From: an uncultured Flavobacteriaceae bacterium
GTDB taxonomy: Bacteria; Bacteroidota; Bacteroidia; Flavobacteriales; Flavobacteriaceae
Assembly: GCA_938010765.1 (NCBI GenBank)
Contig: CALLVX010000024.1
Span: 1-64,000, forward strand
DNA: 64,000 bases
Direction of reading: 5' to 3'
The notes beneath the pieces were generated by a model that was given only the letters and a program-made list of their open reading frames with translations, had not been told where the DNA came from and searched no databases. Of this stretch, positions 26,024-35,114 are shown one piece after another. Both the position numbers and the translations under genes were made by a program. Within the stretch, counting starts at the first letter, position 1. Each line of letters opens with the position of its first letter.

Positions 26024-28699
26024 ATGAATGATATAGTTACTCAAACCGGACAAGATTGGAAACTTGAACTGAACGAATGGTTGGCCTCAATGGAAGAGGT
26101 AATTCATGACCAAGGTGATAAGCGCGCTGCCGATTTAATTCGAGAATTACGGGCATTGGCAATACGAAAAGGCGTTATGCTAGGTGGTGAGGCGCTCAAC
26201 TCTCCCTACATCAATACGATCAATGCCAAGCGCCAACCTCCCTATCCGGGCAATACCGTATTGGAAACCAAAATCGAAAATGTAAATCGTTGGAATGCAA
26301 TGGCGATGGTTTTGCAAGGCTACGATAGCGGTGAAGGGGTTGGGGGACATATCGCCACCTACGCTTCTGCCGCGAGTATGTATGAAGTAGGTTTCAATCA
26401 TTTCTTTAGAAAAAAATCCGATGATTATGGAGGTGACCTAGTTTCCTTGCAGCCGCACGCGGCCCCGGGAGTGTATGCACGGGCTTTGCTAGAAGGAAGG
26501 TTGACGGAAGCCAACTTGAAAAATTTTAGAAGGGAATTACAACCCGAAGGTGGCCTTCCCTCCTATCCCCATCCGCGGCGATTGCCCGAATTTTGGGAAA
26601 TTCCTTCAGCATCTATGGGATTGATCGGCGTTAGTGCAATCTATCAAGCGCGTTTTAAAAAATATCTCGAGAACAGAGGCCTAAAAGAAAAAAAAGGAGG
26701 GAAGATCTGGGCGTTCGTAGGGGATGGTGAAATGGATGAACCTGAAACATTAGGGACATTAAACATCGCCGTTCGCGAGGAACTCGATAATTTGGTATTG
26801 GTAGTGAATTGCAACTTACAACGCCTAGACGGGCCAGTGCGCGGTAACGGAAAAGTGATCCAAGAGCTTGAACGTAGTTTCTTGGGTGCCGGGTGGAATG
26901 TTACCAAGGTAATCTGGGGCAGCGAATGGGATGCTCTTTTGGAACGCGACCAGAAAGGCATTTTAGTAGATAGAATGAACAGGGCTCTTGATGGTGATTA
27001 TCAACTATATTCCGTACTCCCGGGAGATGAGGTAAGAAAGCATTGGATCAAAGACAATCCCGAATTGGAGAAACTGATGCACTCGCTTTCCGATGAGGAG
27101 GTTAGAACCATCAAACGAGGGGGACATGACTACAAAAAAATATATGCCGCCTTCAATAAGGCTGCAAAACCGAACGGAAAACCGAGTGTTATTCTGATGA
27201 AAACCCTAAAAGGGTATGGCATGGGTGATTCGGGAGAAGGCAAGAACACTACCCATCAAAAGAAAAATATGAATGCCGACGAGCGTATTGCGGCCGCCAA
27301 ACGTTTTGGCATTCCCATGAGCGAAGAAGATGCTGCAAAAGCAAAGTTCTATGTGCCGGCATCCGATAGTCCCGAGATAAAATATATGCAAGAACGAAGG
27401 CTGGCGCTTGGCGGGTATTTGCCAGAAAGAAAAGATGAGAGTCCGGTACTCACAACCCCGGGAGATGAACTTTGGGGAGAATTTTATACCGGCACCGAAG
27501 AGCGTTCGGTTTCAACTACCATGGTATTGGTTCGTATCGTTACCAAACTCTTGCGGCAAGAGGGAATCAAGGAATATGTTGTTCCGATCATTCCAGATGA
27601 AGCGAGGACCTTTGGTTTGGACGGCCTTTTCCGCTACGCGGGAATTTATCAACCTAAAGGACAGTTGTACAAACCTGTTGATGCCGATAGTATATCGTAC
27701 TATAGAGAAAGTGCCGACGGGCAAATTCTTCAGGAAGGTATTTGTGAAGCGGGCGCTATCGCTTCCTTTATGGCGGCGGGTTCAGCGTATTCACTGCACG
27801 GTTTGCCCATGATACCCTTTTATGTATTCTATTCCATTTTTGGTTTCCAACGTGTAGGTGATATGATTTGGGCGTGTGGCGATATGATGTGTAAAGGCTT
27901 CCTTATTGGTGGAACCTCGGGTAGAACTACTTTAAATGGAGAAGGGGTACAGCACCAAGATGGGCACTCACATATCTTATCGAGTATTGTTCCGAATATG
28001 AAAAGTTATGATCCTTCTTTTGCCTATGAATTGGCATTGATTGTCAAGGACGGTATCTATAAAATGTACGAGTTACAAGAGAAAATCTTCTATTATATTA
28101 CGGTAACGAATGAGAATTACTCGATGCCGATAATGCCCGAGGGAATTGAAGAAGGGGTTATTAAAGGGATGTACCGTTACGAGAAATCTACCAAAAAAGT
28201 AACGAACAAAAGAAAGACGCACTTAATGGGCAGTGGTTCCATTATGATGCAGGTAATCGAAGCCAAGAAACTATTGGAAGAAATGGGTATCGCTACCGAT
28301 ATCTGGAGTGTTACCAGTTATACAGAGCTTCAACGTGATGCTCAAAATGCAGAGCGCGAACAATTGCTCACTACGGATGGGGAACGCCCAAAGGCTTATG
28401 TAGAAAAGTTACTGGAAAAAGAAATAGGGGTATTCGTTTCTGTTTCCGATTACGTAAAGCAATGGGCAAATGGTATTTCTAAATGGATGCCAAAAGCATA
28501 TCATGTTCTAGGTACCGATGGCTATGGATTGAGCGAGGCGCGCAATGACCTGAGAGACCACTTTGAGATTAGTCCGAAGTACATAGCCTTGGCAGCATTG
28601 CAATTGTTGCGGGAAGAAGGGGCCGCCACTGTAAAAGAGGTGACCGACTTTATTAAAAAGCATAAAATAGACCAAACTAAAGTCAATCCTGCGAACTAA
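26024..28699 (+). CDS. aceE: 2-oxo acid (pyruvate) dehydrogenase E1, homodimeric AceE type
   Basis: 891 residues, the usual AceE length. Thiamine diphosphate motif GDGEMDEPETLGTL through LVVNCNLQRLDGPVRGNGKV; active-site regions LQPHAAPGVYARALLEGR, MKTLKGYGMGDSGEGKNTTHQ and GEGVQHQDGHSHILSS. It oxidatively decarboxylates pyruvate or a close 2-oxo acid and passes the acyl group to E2. No E3 gene is adjacent, so a housekeeping dihydrolipoamide dehydrogenase would be needed. Being under operator site G, it probably consumes the 2-oxo acid released by the lyase/aldolase of this pathway (inference). Confidence 0.95.
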   Translation: MNDIVTQTGQDWKLELNEWLASMEEVIHDQGDKRAADLIRELRALAIRKGVMLGGEALNSPYINTINAKRQPPYPGNTVLETKIENVNRWNAMAMVLQGYDSGEGVGGHIATYASAASMYEVGFNHFFRKKSDDYGGDLVSLQPHAAPGVYARALLEGRLTEANLKNFRRELQPEGGLPSYPHPRRLPEFWEIPSASMGLIGVSAIYQARFKKYLENRGLKEKKGGKIWAFVGDGEMDEPETLGTLNIAVREELDNLVLVVNCNLQRLDGPVRGNGKVIQELERSFLGAGWNVTKVIWGSEWDALLERDQKGILVDRMNRALDGDYQLYSVLPGDEVRKHWIKDNPELEKLMHSLSDEEVRTIKRGGHDYKKIYAAFNKAAKPNGKPSVILMKTLKGYGMGDSGEGKNTTHQKKNMNADERIAAAKRFGIPMSEEDAAKAKFYVPASDSPEIKYMQERRLALGGYLPERKDESPVLTTPGDELWGEFYTGTEERSVSTTMVLVRIVTKLLRQEGIKEYVVPIIPDEARTFGLDGLFRYAGIYQPKGQLYKPVDADSISYYRESADGQILQEGICEAGAIASFMAAGSAYSLHGLPMIPFYVFYSIFGFQRVGDMIWACGDMMCKGFLIGGTSGRTTLNGEGVQHQDGHSHILSSIVPNMKSYDPSFAYELALIVKDGIYKMYELQEKIFYYITVTNENYSMPIMPEGIEEGVIKGMYRYEKSTKKVTNKRKTHLMGSGSIMMQVIEAKKLLEEMGIATDIWSVTSYTELQRDAQNAEREQLLTTDGERPKAYVEKLLEKEIGVFVSVSDYVKQWANGISKWMPKAYHVLGTDGYGLSEARNDLRDHFEISPKYIALAALQLLREEGAATVKEVTDFIKKHKIDQTKVNPAN

Positions 28700-28725
28700 T
28701 AGCTAACTATTTTAATCCGAAGAAA

Positions 28726-30339
28726 ATGACCGAATTGAAATTACCCGAATTGGGAGAAGGCATCGAAAGTGGCACGGTGATCACTATTATGGTGAAGGTT
28801 GGCGATACCGTAGCGGTAGAACAGTCTTTGATAGAGGTAGAAACGGATAAGGTAGTGATCGAGGTACCCTGTGATGCCAATGGGGTCGTTGCAGAGGTTT
28901 TGGTGAACACCGGCGACCAAGTTTCGCAAGGCACGCCTATTATTCGTTTGGTAAGTATGGAAAATCAAGACAAAGTTGCGTCTCGGGTAAAAGAAGTTTT
29001 CGCTGTTGAACCAGTTACTATGGCTTTGATAAAAGAACCTGAAGTAAAAACGGAAATAGTCAAAAAACCCATGATGGCGAATCCCAAGGTTTCCGACATA
29101 AAACTGCCATCCTTAGGCGAGGGCATTGAAAAAGGCACCATCATTGCGATTCATGTTGCCAAAGGGGATTCTATTATCGCCGAGCAAACCTTGATCGAGG
29201 TAGAGACCGATAAGGTTGTAGTGGAAGTTCCCGCAGATTTCGGGGGAGAAATCACCAAAATATTAGTGAACATTGGCGATGAGATTAGTGAAGGAACCCC
29301 GATTATTTCAATAAAGAGCAGTAATGCCCCGACCGAAGAATCTCGCGAAACGCAGCCTATTGAAACCCCAGGCGACATCAAAGAAACTGCATCCATCGCA
29401 ACGCCAACGGTCAAAGTTGAGGCAACTACAAAAACTGCTCGAAAAGGAGTATTTAGAGCGTCGCCCCTAGCAAAGAAAATAGCACGTGAAATCGGCATTG
29501 ATATTGCGACCATGCCGCTTACCTCCGGTAGTAATCGCATTTCTGTGAAAGATGTCAAAAATTATGCGAAAACCCTGAATCAAAATAGCGCTAGCGGCAG
29601 CACATCCATGGCAATGGCCAGCTTGCCAGATTTAAGTAAATGGGGTAACATTCGCAGTGAAGCCATGACAGGGATTATGCAGGCGACGAGCAAAAACATG
29701 ACCACTTCTTGGAGTCAAATTCCCCATGCTTGGTTACAAGAAAAGGTCGATATCACCTATTTAGAGCAAAAACGCCAAGCACATAAAGCTACTTTTAAAG
29801 CAAAAGGCAGTTCGTTGACTATTACCGGAATTCTGGTAAAAGTGGCGGCAAAAGCGCTTGAAGATTTTCCTATTTTCAATGCCAGTATCGATACTTTGAA
29901 TTCGGCTATCGTTTATAAAGATTATATAAACATTGGTGTTGCGGTCGACAGTGATCGAGGGTTGATGGTACCTGTTCTAAAAAATGCCGACCAAAAGACT
30001 ATTACAGATATTTCTTTTGAATTGGGAACTTTGGCCGAGAAGGTCAGGCGAAAGAAAATTGCCATGGATGATTTGGATGGGGCAACGTTTACCATATCTA
30101 ATTTAGGCGGTATTGGTACCAGTGCCATATTTCCATTGGTAAGCTTTCCTCAAGTTGCTATTTTAGGTGTTGCTGGAAGCCAAACGGAAGCGGTATATGT
30201 AGCTGGTCAATTTCAACCCAGGCTACTAATGCCATTGACCATTGGTTTCGATCATCGTGTCATTAATGGTGCCGATGCCGCCCGTTTTCTAAAACACATC
30301 AAAACCTTGTTAGAGGACTGGTTTATGTGGAATTTGTAA
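28726..30339 (+). CDS. Dihydrolipoamide acyltransferase (E2) with two lipoyl domains
   Basis: 537 residues. Two lipoyl domains at about 1-78 and 122-198, each with the lipoylation motif (VETDKVVIEV and VETDKVVVEV), then linkers, an E1/E3-binding domain at about 247-285 (RASPLAKKIAREIGIDI) and the catalytic domain ending IGFDHRVINGADAARFLKHI with the active His. It transfers the acyl group to CoA. 26 bases behind the E1 gene, so one operon. The E2 of a complex dedicated to this pathway. Confidence 0.95.
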   Translation: MTELKLPELGEGIESGTVITIMVKVGDTVAVEQSLIEVETDKVVIEVPCDANGVVAEVLVNTGDQVSQGTPIIRLVSMENQDKVASRVKEVFAVEPVTMALIKEPEVKTEIVKKPMMANPKVSDIKLPSLGEGIEKGTIIAIHVAKGDSIIAEQTLIEVETDKVVVEVPADFGGEITKILVNIGDEISEGTPIISIKSSNAPTEESRETQPIETPGDIKETASIATPTVKVEATTKTARKGVFRASPLAKKIAREIGIDIATMPLTSGSNRISVKDVKNYAKTLNQNSASGSTSMAMASLPDLSKWGNIRSEAMTGIMQATSKNMTTSWSQIPHAWLQEKVDITYLEQKRQAHKATFKAKGSSLTITGILVKVAAKALEDFPIFNASIDTLNSAIVYKDYINIGVAVDSDRGLMVPVLKNADQKTITDISFELGTLAEKVRRKKIAMDDLDGATFTISNLGGIGTSAIFPLVSFPQVAILGVAGSQTEAVYVAGQFQPRLLMPLTIGFDHRVINGADAARFLKHIKTLLEDWFMWNL

Positions 30340-30351
30340 ACTACTAAATAC

Positions 30352-31058
30352 ATGAAACGAATCTTTTTACTATCGTCCCTTTTATTCGTAATTGCAAGCT
30401 ACGGACAGGCAACCTTTAGCATCGCCGATTATTATCCGCTGGCATACCAAAATGAATGGCGTTATACCGCTCCGGAAAATTGGAAGGAAGGTGATTACAT
30501 TTCAAAAATCGAAGCGGACCCAACAAATTTCTACGAATACTTTGAAGGGAAATTTGTAAGACCTATTTAAGATGCCAAGTCGTTAAAGCTTTTTGGTACG
30601 ACCAAGGCTGCCAAATTGTTACAAATAAATAAAAGTGAAATCTACTATGTAGGGCAAGAATTTGCAGGGAATGAAAGCTATGTTTTGTTCGACACGCCAA
30701 TTTTATAGTTTCCTTCGGAATTTTCGAACAATTTTTCCATTAATGAAATACGTGGGTTCACATGCTACAATACCGATGGGCGAGAAATCAAAGGGCAGTT
30801 TAAAATAGAACAAAAATTGGCAGCGGTGAAAGATGTATCGGTTACCCCAGAAAGTTTTAGAAAAGCGTCGGCCTTTCAGTTTGACACACCAATTGGGATT
30901 TTGGAAAAGGTTCAGAAGCACATTCGATCTACACCCATCAGCATGCCAGAGACATTGGTGTTATAAAGGCTTCCGCCCGTTTTATTGTGCTGCAAAATAA
31001 AAAAGAGTTGATCAATCGCTTGATTGAAACGGATATGAAGTCGTTTAAGTTGTATTGA
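30352..31058 (+). pseudogene. Decayed secreted-protein gene behind the E2 gene
   Basis: Translation starts MKRIFLLSSLLFVIASYGQ, a clear signal peptide, and continues in one frame past two internal stops: TAA at 30568 and TAG at 30706. A frameshift near 30950 brings in ARDIGVIKASARFIVLQNKK, ending at TGA 31058. The reconstructed protein would be about 234 residues. No family recognised. Because coding sense is preserved between the lesions, this is a recent pseudogene or contains sequence errors. It would have been the third gene of the E1-E2 operon. Confidence 0.75.
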
Positions 31059-31067
31059 AAATTTTAG

Positions 31068-32072
31068 CTACAACTTTACCACCACCTTACCACAACTTTT
31101 TCCAGCCAACAAATAGTGAGACGCGTCAACAATGGCCTCGATACCCTCATAAGTGGTAGTGTCTACTTTTACTTGCAATTCACCCTTTTGATATTGGTCA
31201 AAAAGATATGAACGAGCTTCAGGCTGTTGTTCCCTAAAAAGATGGTTCATGAAACAACGCACAGAGGCCCCTTTCCAATAAATGCTTTCGTACACTCGTG
31301 CCCCAGTGACCTGTTCAAATTGAGGTGCTGTGAGTTCGGTAGCCAGTCCGCTCACCACGAGCCGACCCAACGGTGCCAAATTTGCTAAGAACGCATCGAA
31401 CATATAACTACCTACCGAGTCAAAACCTACGTCTATTTTGTTGGTATATTCGTTGTTTAAGACCTCGGCAATATCCTCTTCACGGTAATTGATAATACGG
31501 TCACAAGCCTCTAAACTTTGTAACAGCCGTACTTTTTCCGGTGTACCACAAATGGCAACAACATGGCATTTTTTTTGTTTCGCCAATTGCACGACGATGT
31601 GCCCCAAACCACCTGCCGCCGCAGAAACAACTATGGTTTCCCCTTCCTTTGGCTCTGCCGTGTTCTTTAATGCCAAATAACCCGAAACGCCGGTCGGATT
31701 CAAGGTCAGGTATGCTGCGGTCGCCTCTGGGATTTTTATGATGTCAACCGCTTCGATGATTTGATATTCTTGATAGGCCGTACCTACTTTGACCGTCGAA
31801 ACCGCCTGACCGATTTGCACGTCATTGACCGAGTCTCCAATAGCAACTACCTCCCCTACCGCTTCCACCCCAAAAACATACGGAAACTGCACATTGATAT
31901 AAGGTACCCGCCCCCTGTATAGTTCCCGGTCGTACAAGGCATTAATACCCACATAGGTGTTTTTGATCAAAAGTTGCGAACTCCTTAGTCTTGGTAAATC
32001 AATTTCAACTATGCGGGCTGCGTCTTGAAGTGTTTCTGCAAAATGCGTAATTACAAGCTGTTTATTCTTCAT
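31068..32072 (-). CDS. Zinc-independent MDR alcohol dehydrogenase/quinone oxidoreductase family
   Basis: 334 residues. NADPH motif VVSAAAGGLGHIVVQLAKQK at about 155-175, N-terminal GINALYDRELYRGRVPYIN and YVFGVEAVGEVVAIGDSV. No structural-zinc cysteine cluster, so quinone-reductase-like rather than a true zinc alcohol dehydrogenase. It lies at the far end of a minus-strand run that starts at site H, behind a 247-base spacer with an inverted-repeat element. It may therefore be transcribed from its own promoter. Confidence 0.85.
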   Translation of the reverse strand: MKNKQLVITHFAETLQDAARIVEIDLPRLRSSQLLIKNTYVGINALYDRELYRGRVPYINVQFPYVFGVEAVGEVVAIGDSVNDVQIGQAVSTVKVGTAYQEYQIIEAVDIIKIPEATAAYLTLNPTGVSGYLALKNTAEPKEGETIVVSAAAGGLGHIVVQLAKQKKCHVVAICGTPEKVRLLQSLEACDRIINYREEDIAEVLNNEYTNKIDVGFDSVGSYMFDAFLANLAPLGRLVVSGLATELTAPQFEQVTGARVYESIYWKGASVRCFMNHLFREQQPEARSYLFDQYQKGELQVKVDTTTYEGIEAIVDASHYLLAGKSCGKVVVKL

Positions 32073-32085
32073 TGAGATACTTTTT

Positions 32086-32306
32086 ATGTTCCTTCCCCAG
32101 AAAGGGGAAGGTGGACTTTTGATCGACCAATAGGGAAATCAAAAGGTCGGAAGGGGTTATTAGGTTGTTACTGGTTCCATTTTTAAATGTTGAAAAGGAT
32201 TTTTGTTTTAAGTTTTTAACTTAATAGATTTGATTCGCCATCTACCCCCTATCCGCTATCATCACTATCCTAGATGCTCCCTTCCCCCTTTCTAGGGAAG
32301 GAACAT
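32086..32306. repeat. About 220-bp element with 12-bp inverted ends
   Basis: ATGTTCCTTCCC at 32086-32097 and GGGAAGGAACAT at 32295-32306 are perfect inverted copies. A nested palindrome CCTTCCCCAGAAAGGGGAAGG occupies the left end, and CCTTCCCCCTTTCTAGGGAAGG the right end. No coding capacity inside. It could be a miniature inverted-repeat element, or paired hairpins acting as terminators between two minus-strand genes. Confidence 0.45.
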
Positions 32307-32319
32307 TTAAGTTTTTGTG

Positions 32320-33078
32320 TTAGTTCAATACAAAAAGACTATCAGGTAACTTCTCATTCACTTCAAAATCGGTCCAAAAGACCTCGTTAGAGATTTCACC
32401 GTCGTAGAACAATTCTACGCGCCCCGATTGCAACCAAGAATATTCCTCTTTTGAAAAGAATTCGGAGTATACACGATGATGCCAACCTTTTGGAGTTTGA
32501 AAAGCGACTTTTACAATTTTAAAATCTTCTTTGTCAATACCGAAAAAAGTCTCTCCTTGCTTCGGGTCTCTTACTTTTATGGTGTAAGTAGGTCTTGCTT
32601 TGACCGTGTCGTCTTCTACCAATTTCAAAGTGTAGCCATCATCCAAGGCATGACGAATGGCTCCATATCCGAAATTTGAGGCCCAACGCGCATCTGCCTC
32701 CGACGGGTCTTGCTTCCCCCTAAGGTCATAGGTGTTTTTACCATCAAAACTTACCATAAAAACGGGCGTCGAATCTTTAAAAGATTCGATCCGGACTTTG
32801 CCATTGGCTTTGTGGGCAGCTTCTTTGGTGTTCTCATATACGCGCCACATAGTATGCGTTTCATGTTTGCTTACTTTCCCGTCCCTATAAAAAATAGCAT
32901 GCCCTTTCATCATAAGACTTTTGGGTTTTTGCCAAAACTCGCCTCCCGCTTTTTCATGTGCTTTTTTCATGATTTGAGTAGCTGTCAACCGCTCACTTAC
33001 TGCCGCTTTTGTGCGCTTTTCCTTGCAACTAATAAGAAAGAGTATGAAGAATGTCATTACCAAGGTAACTTGTTTCAT
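32320..33078 (-). CDS. Lipoprotein of unknown function (DUF6503/LolA-like beta protein)
   Basis: 252 residues with lipobox (FLISCKE). The mature part reads IMKKAHEKAGGEFWQKPKSL, then a series of beta strands (MVSFDGKNTYDLRG, TYTIKVRDPKQGETFFGIDK, VYSEFFSKEEYSW), in the style of outer-membrane-lipoprotein-sorting-like or DUF6503 folds that bind hydrophobic molecules. I cannot assign a ligand. It follows the CpcT/CpeT-like gene by 27 bases, so it is co-transcribed with two transporters and a lipocalin. Confidence 0.65.
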   Translation of the reverse strand: MKQVTLVMTFFILFLISCKEKRTKAAVSERLTATQIMKKAHEKAGGEFWQKPKSLMMKGHAIFYRDGKVSKHETHTMWRVYENTKEAAHKANGKVRIESFKDSTPVFMVSFDGKNTYDLRGKQDPSEADARWASNFGYGAIRHALDDGYTLKLVEDDTVKARPTYTIKVRDPKQGETFFGIDKEDFKIVKVAFQTPKGWHHRVYSEFFSKEEYSWLQSGRVELFYDGEISNEVFWTDFEVNEKLPDSLFVLN

Positions 33079-33105
33079 TTTTTATAGTTTTTGACTTGGG
33101 CAGCT

Positions 33106-33843
33106 TTATTTACAGGGTATCTCTTTAAGATTAATGGTGGGGCCTTTATCATGCACTCCAAAAACGGCTTTGCCATTACCATCGGTAGCTTTATCATCTA
33201 ATAACAAAGCATCTTGGCGCAGTATCAGGGTTTCATTTAGATACACTTGAGTTTCAAATCTATCTGAGTAGTAATTACAATCATTTTCTTTAAGATACCC
33301 CTTAAAAATAGCGCCTTCGCGTTTCCAAAAAACATCACAGCCTGGTTTTAGAAAAAAATCCTCCGTTTTAAGTTTAACGAACACATCAGGGCTTAGGTGC
33401 CCATTTTTAAGTTTGCTTGGGTCTTTGGGCGTATAAATCCGCAACCGAATTGCATGTTCAATTTCGTCGATTTCAAAAGAATAAATTCTTTGACGATACA
33501 AATCATCCAAATCATAATGTTGGGATTGCTGGGCATATAAAGTGCGTCCAGGAATGAACTCGAGCCATACTTCGTGGAATATATGATGGGTTTGTCGATG
33601 CCGCTTTTCGGCGGGTAATTTGTTTACAGCTTCCTTATATATTTGTTGATGGTTGTCATATTCACCAGGAAACCATTCCAAAAGTGTTTTTAAATCATTC
33701 TCAAGGGAATCAGAAGCTTTGCTATGAAACGTATTCTGATCCAAATGATGCATCTTCGTTTCACCGATTGGAGAAAGGCCCGAAATAAAGAAGCCCATCA
33801 AAACTGGCGCAACTAAAACATAAAAAGGATTGATCTTATTCAT
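33106..33843 (-). CDS. CpcT/CpeT-family (chromophore lyase-like) lipocalin, exported
   Basis: Matches the CpcT/CpeT phycobilin lyase family well: LLEWFPGEYDNHQQIYKE, LEFIPGRTLYAQQSQHY, DLYRQRIYSFEID, LRIYTPKDPSKLKNG, FLKPGCDVFWKREG and GPTINLKEI. In cyanobacteria and red algae these lipocalin-fold proteins hold bilin chromophores and attach them to phycobiliproteins. Here there are no phycobiliproteins and the N-terminus looks like a signal or anchor segment, so capture or handling of a bilin-like ligand in the periplasm is more plausible (inference). It is in an operon with two MFS transporters. Confidence 0.85.
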   Translation of the reverse strand: MNKINPFYVLVAPVLMGFFISGLSPIGETKMHHLDQNTFHSKASDSLENDLKTLLEWFPGEYDNHQQIYKEAVNKLPAEKRHRQTHHIFHEVWLEFIPGRTLYAQQSQHYDLDDLYRQRIYSFEIDEIEHAIRLRIYTPKDPSKLKNGHLSPDVFVKLKTEDFFLKPGCDVFWKREGAIFKGYLKENDCNYYSDRFETQVYLNETLILRQDALLLDDKATDGNGKAVFGVHDKGPTINLKEIPCK

Positions 33844-33848
33844 GATGA

Positions 33849-35111
33849 TTATTTTTGATTTCTAGCAGTTATATATTTTATTTTAGGAATGAATACCATC
33901 ACCACTATGGAAGAGATGATATGTAAAAATGCGACGATAACGAATACGGGGGAGTAAGAAATGGTATCTACCAACCAACCGATCACCGGTGTAAACAACA
34001 TGGCACCAAAGCTACCCGCTGAACCGGATATGCCCCAAACCGATGCAGCATCTTTTTTACCAAAAAGATCGATGGGCAACGTAAACAAAGAGGCTTGTTT
34101 AAACTGGGTCGCAAAAAGCGAAAAGCCGATCAAAGCAATGGCCCAATAGGGCGATTCAATATAAAGACAGCCTAAAACAGGAACCACCAAAATGGCTCCT
34201 AACCAGATAACCCATTTTCGTGATGCGTCTAATGACATTCCTTTTTTCATCAGCAGCCCCCCTGTCCACCCACCAACAAAACTTCCAATATCTGACAGTA
34301 GAAAAGGAATCCATGCGAACATGCCTATTTCCATCAGACTAAATCCTTTAACATCGGCCAGCCATGAAGGCAGCCAGAATACAAAAAAATAAAACGCGCC
34401 ATCCGATACAAACCGTGAAAGGGCAAGCCCCCAAACCTCTTTGTATTTGAAGTAGTGCAACCATGGCATTTTTTCTTGTGGTTCTTCAGTTTTTCGCTCC
34501 CCTTGAATATGCGCCAATTCTTCGATTGATATTCTTGGGTGTTTCGCTGGCTCATAATAGATCCACCGCCAAAGTACTAACCAAAAAAAACCAATGGCAC
34601 CCGTAATGACAAAGGCAAGCCTCCAACCAAAATCGGTAATAAGCCAAGCCATTAAGGGAGGAGCAATAATAGCCCCCATGCCAGGTCCCATATTTAAGAT
34701 CCCAACTGCTTTGGTACGTTCTTCTTTAGGAAACCATTCAGATATGGCTTTCATAGCAGCGGGATAGTTTCCTGCTTCGCCTATTCCCAACAGAAAACGA
34801 AATGCCCCCAAACTCATTATTCCTTTCCCAAAGACATGAAGCATGTTCGCAATAGACCACCAAATCACGGCAATCGAGAATCCTTTTTTAGTGCCAAGTG
34901 AATCTATTAATCGCCCAGAGACCATTTGCATAATGGCATAAGCGAGGAGAAAGGCACTAACGATCCAACCATATTGCTCGTTGGACAATCCTAAATCTTC
35001 TCGAATCACAGGAGCGGCTACCGAAAGCGCTTGCCGGTCAATATAGTTGATCGTGGTAGCCAAAAAAATTGTGCCGGCAATCCCCCAACGAATATTTTTA
35101 CTCTTGCGCAT
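33849..35111 (-). CDS. MFS transporter, organic-anion (ACS/ExuT-like) type
   Basis: 420 residues with twelve hydrophobic segments. N-terminal NYIDRQALSVAAPVIREDLG and FRFLLGIGEAGNYPAAMKAISEWFPKEERTKAVGI are the signature of the anion:cation symporter family that includes hexuronate and phthalate permeases. Inner-membrane uptake of a carboxylated compound is likely. It sits between a CpcT/CpeT-like gene and a second MFS gene with 3-5 base spacers, so all are in one transcript from site H. Confidence 0.9.
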   Translation of the reverse strand: MRKSKNIRWGIAGTIFLATTINYIDRQALSVAAPVIREDLGLSNEQYGWIVSAFLLAYAIMQMVSGRLIDSLGTKKGFSIAVIWWSIANMLHVFGKGIMSLGAFRFLLGIGEAGNYPAAMKAISEWFPKEERTKAVGILNMGPGMGAIIAPPLMAWLITDFGWRLAFVITGAIGFFWLVLWRWIYYEPAKHPRISIEELAHIQGERKTEEPQEKMPWLHYFKYKEVWGLALSRFVSDGAFYFFVFWLPSWLADVKGFSLMEIGMFAWIPFLLSDIGSFVGGWTGGLLMKKGMSLDASRKWVIWLGAILVVPVLGCLYIESPYWAIALIGFSLFATQFKQASLFTLPIDLFGKKDAASVWGISGSAGSFGAMLFTPVIGWLVDTISYSPVFVIVAFLHIISSIVVMVFIPKIKYITARNQK

Positions 35112-35114
35112 CTG

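Noticed and set aside
33106-33843. CpcT/CpeT-like genes as part of phycobiliprotein biosynthesis
   Set aside because: No phycobiliprotein, haem oxygenase or bilin reductase genes are present, and the proteins appear exported.
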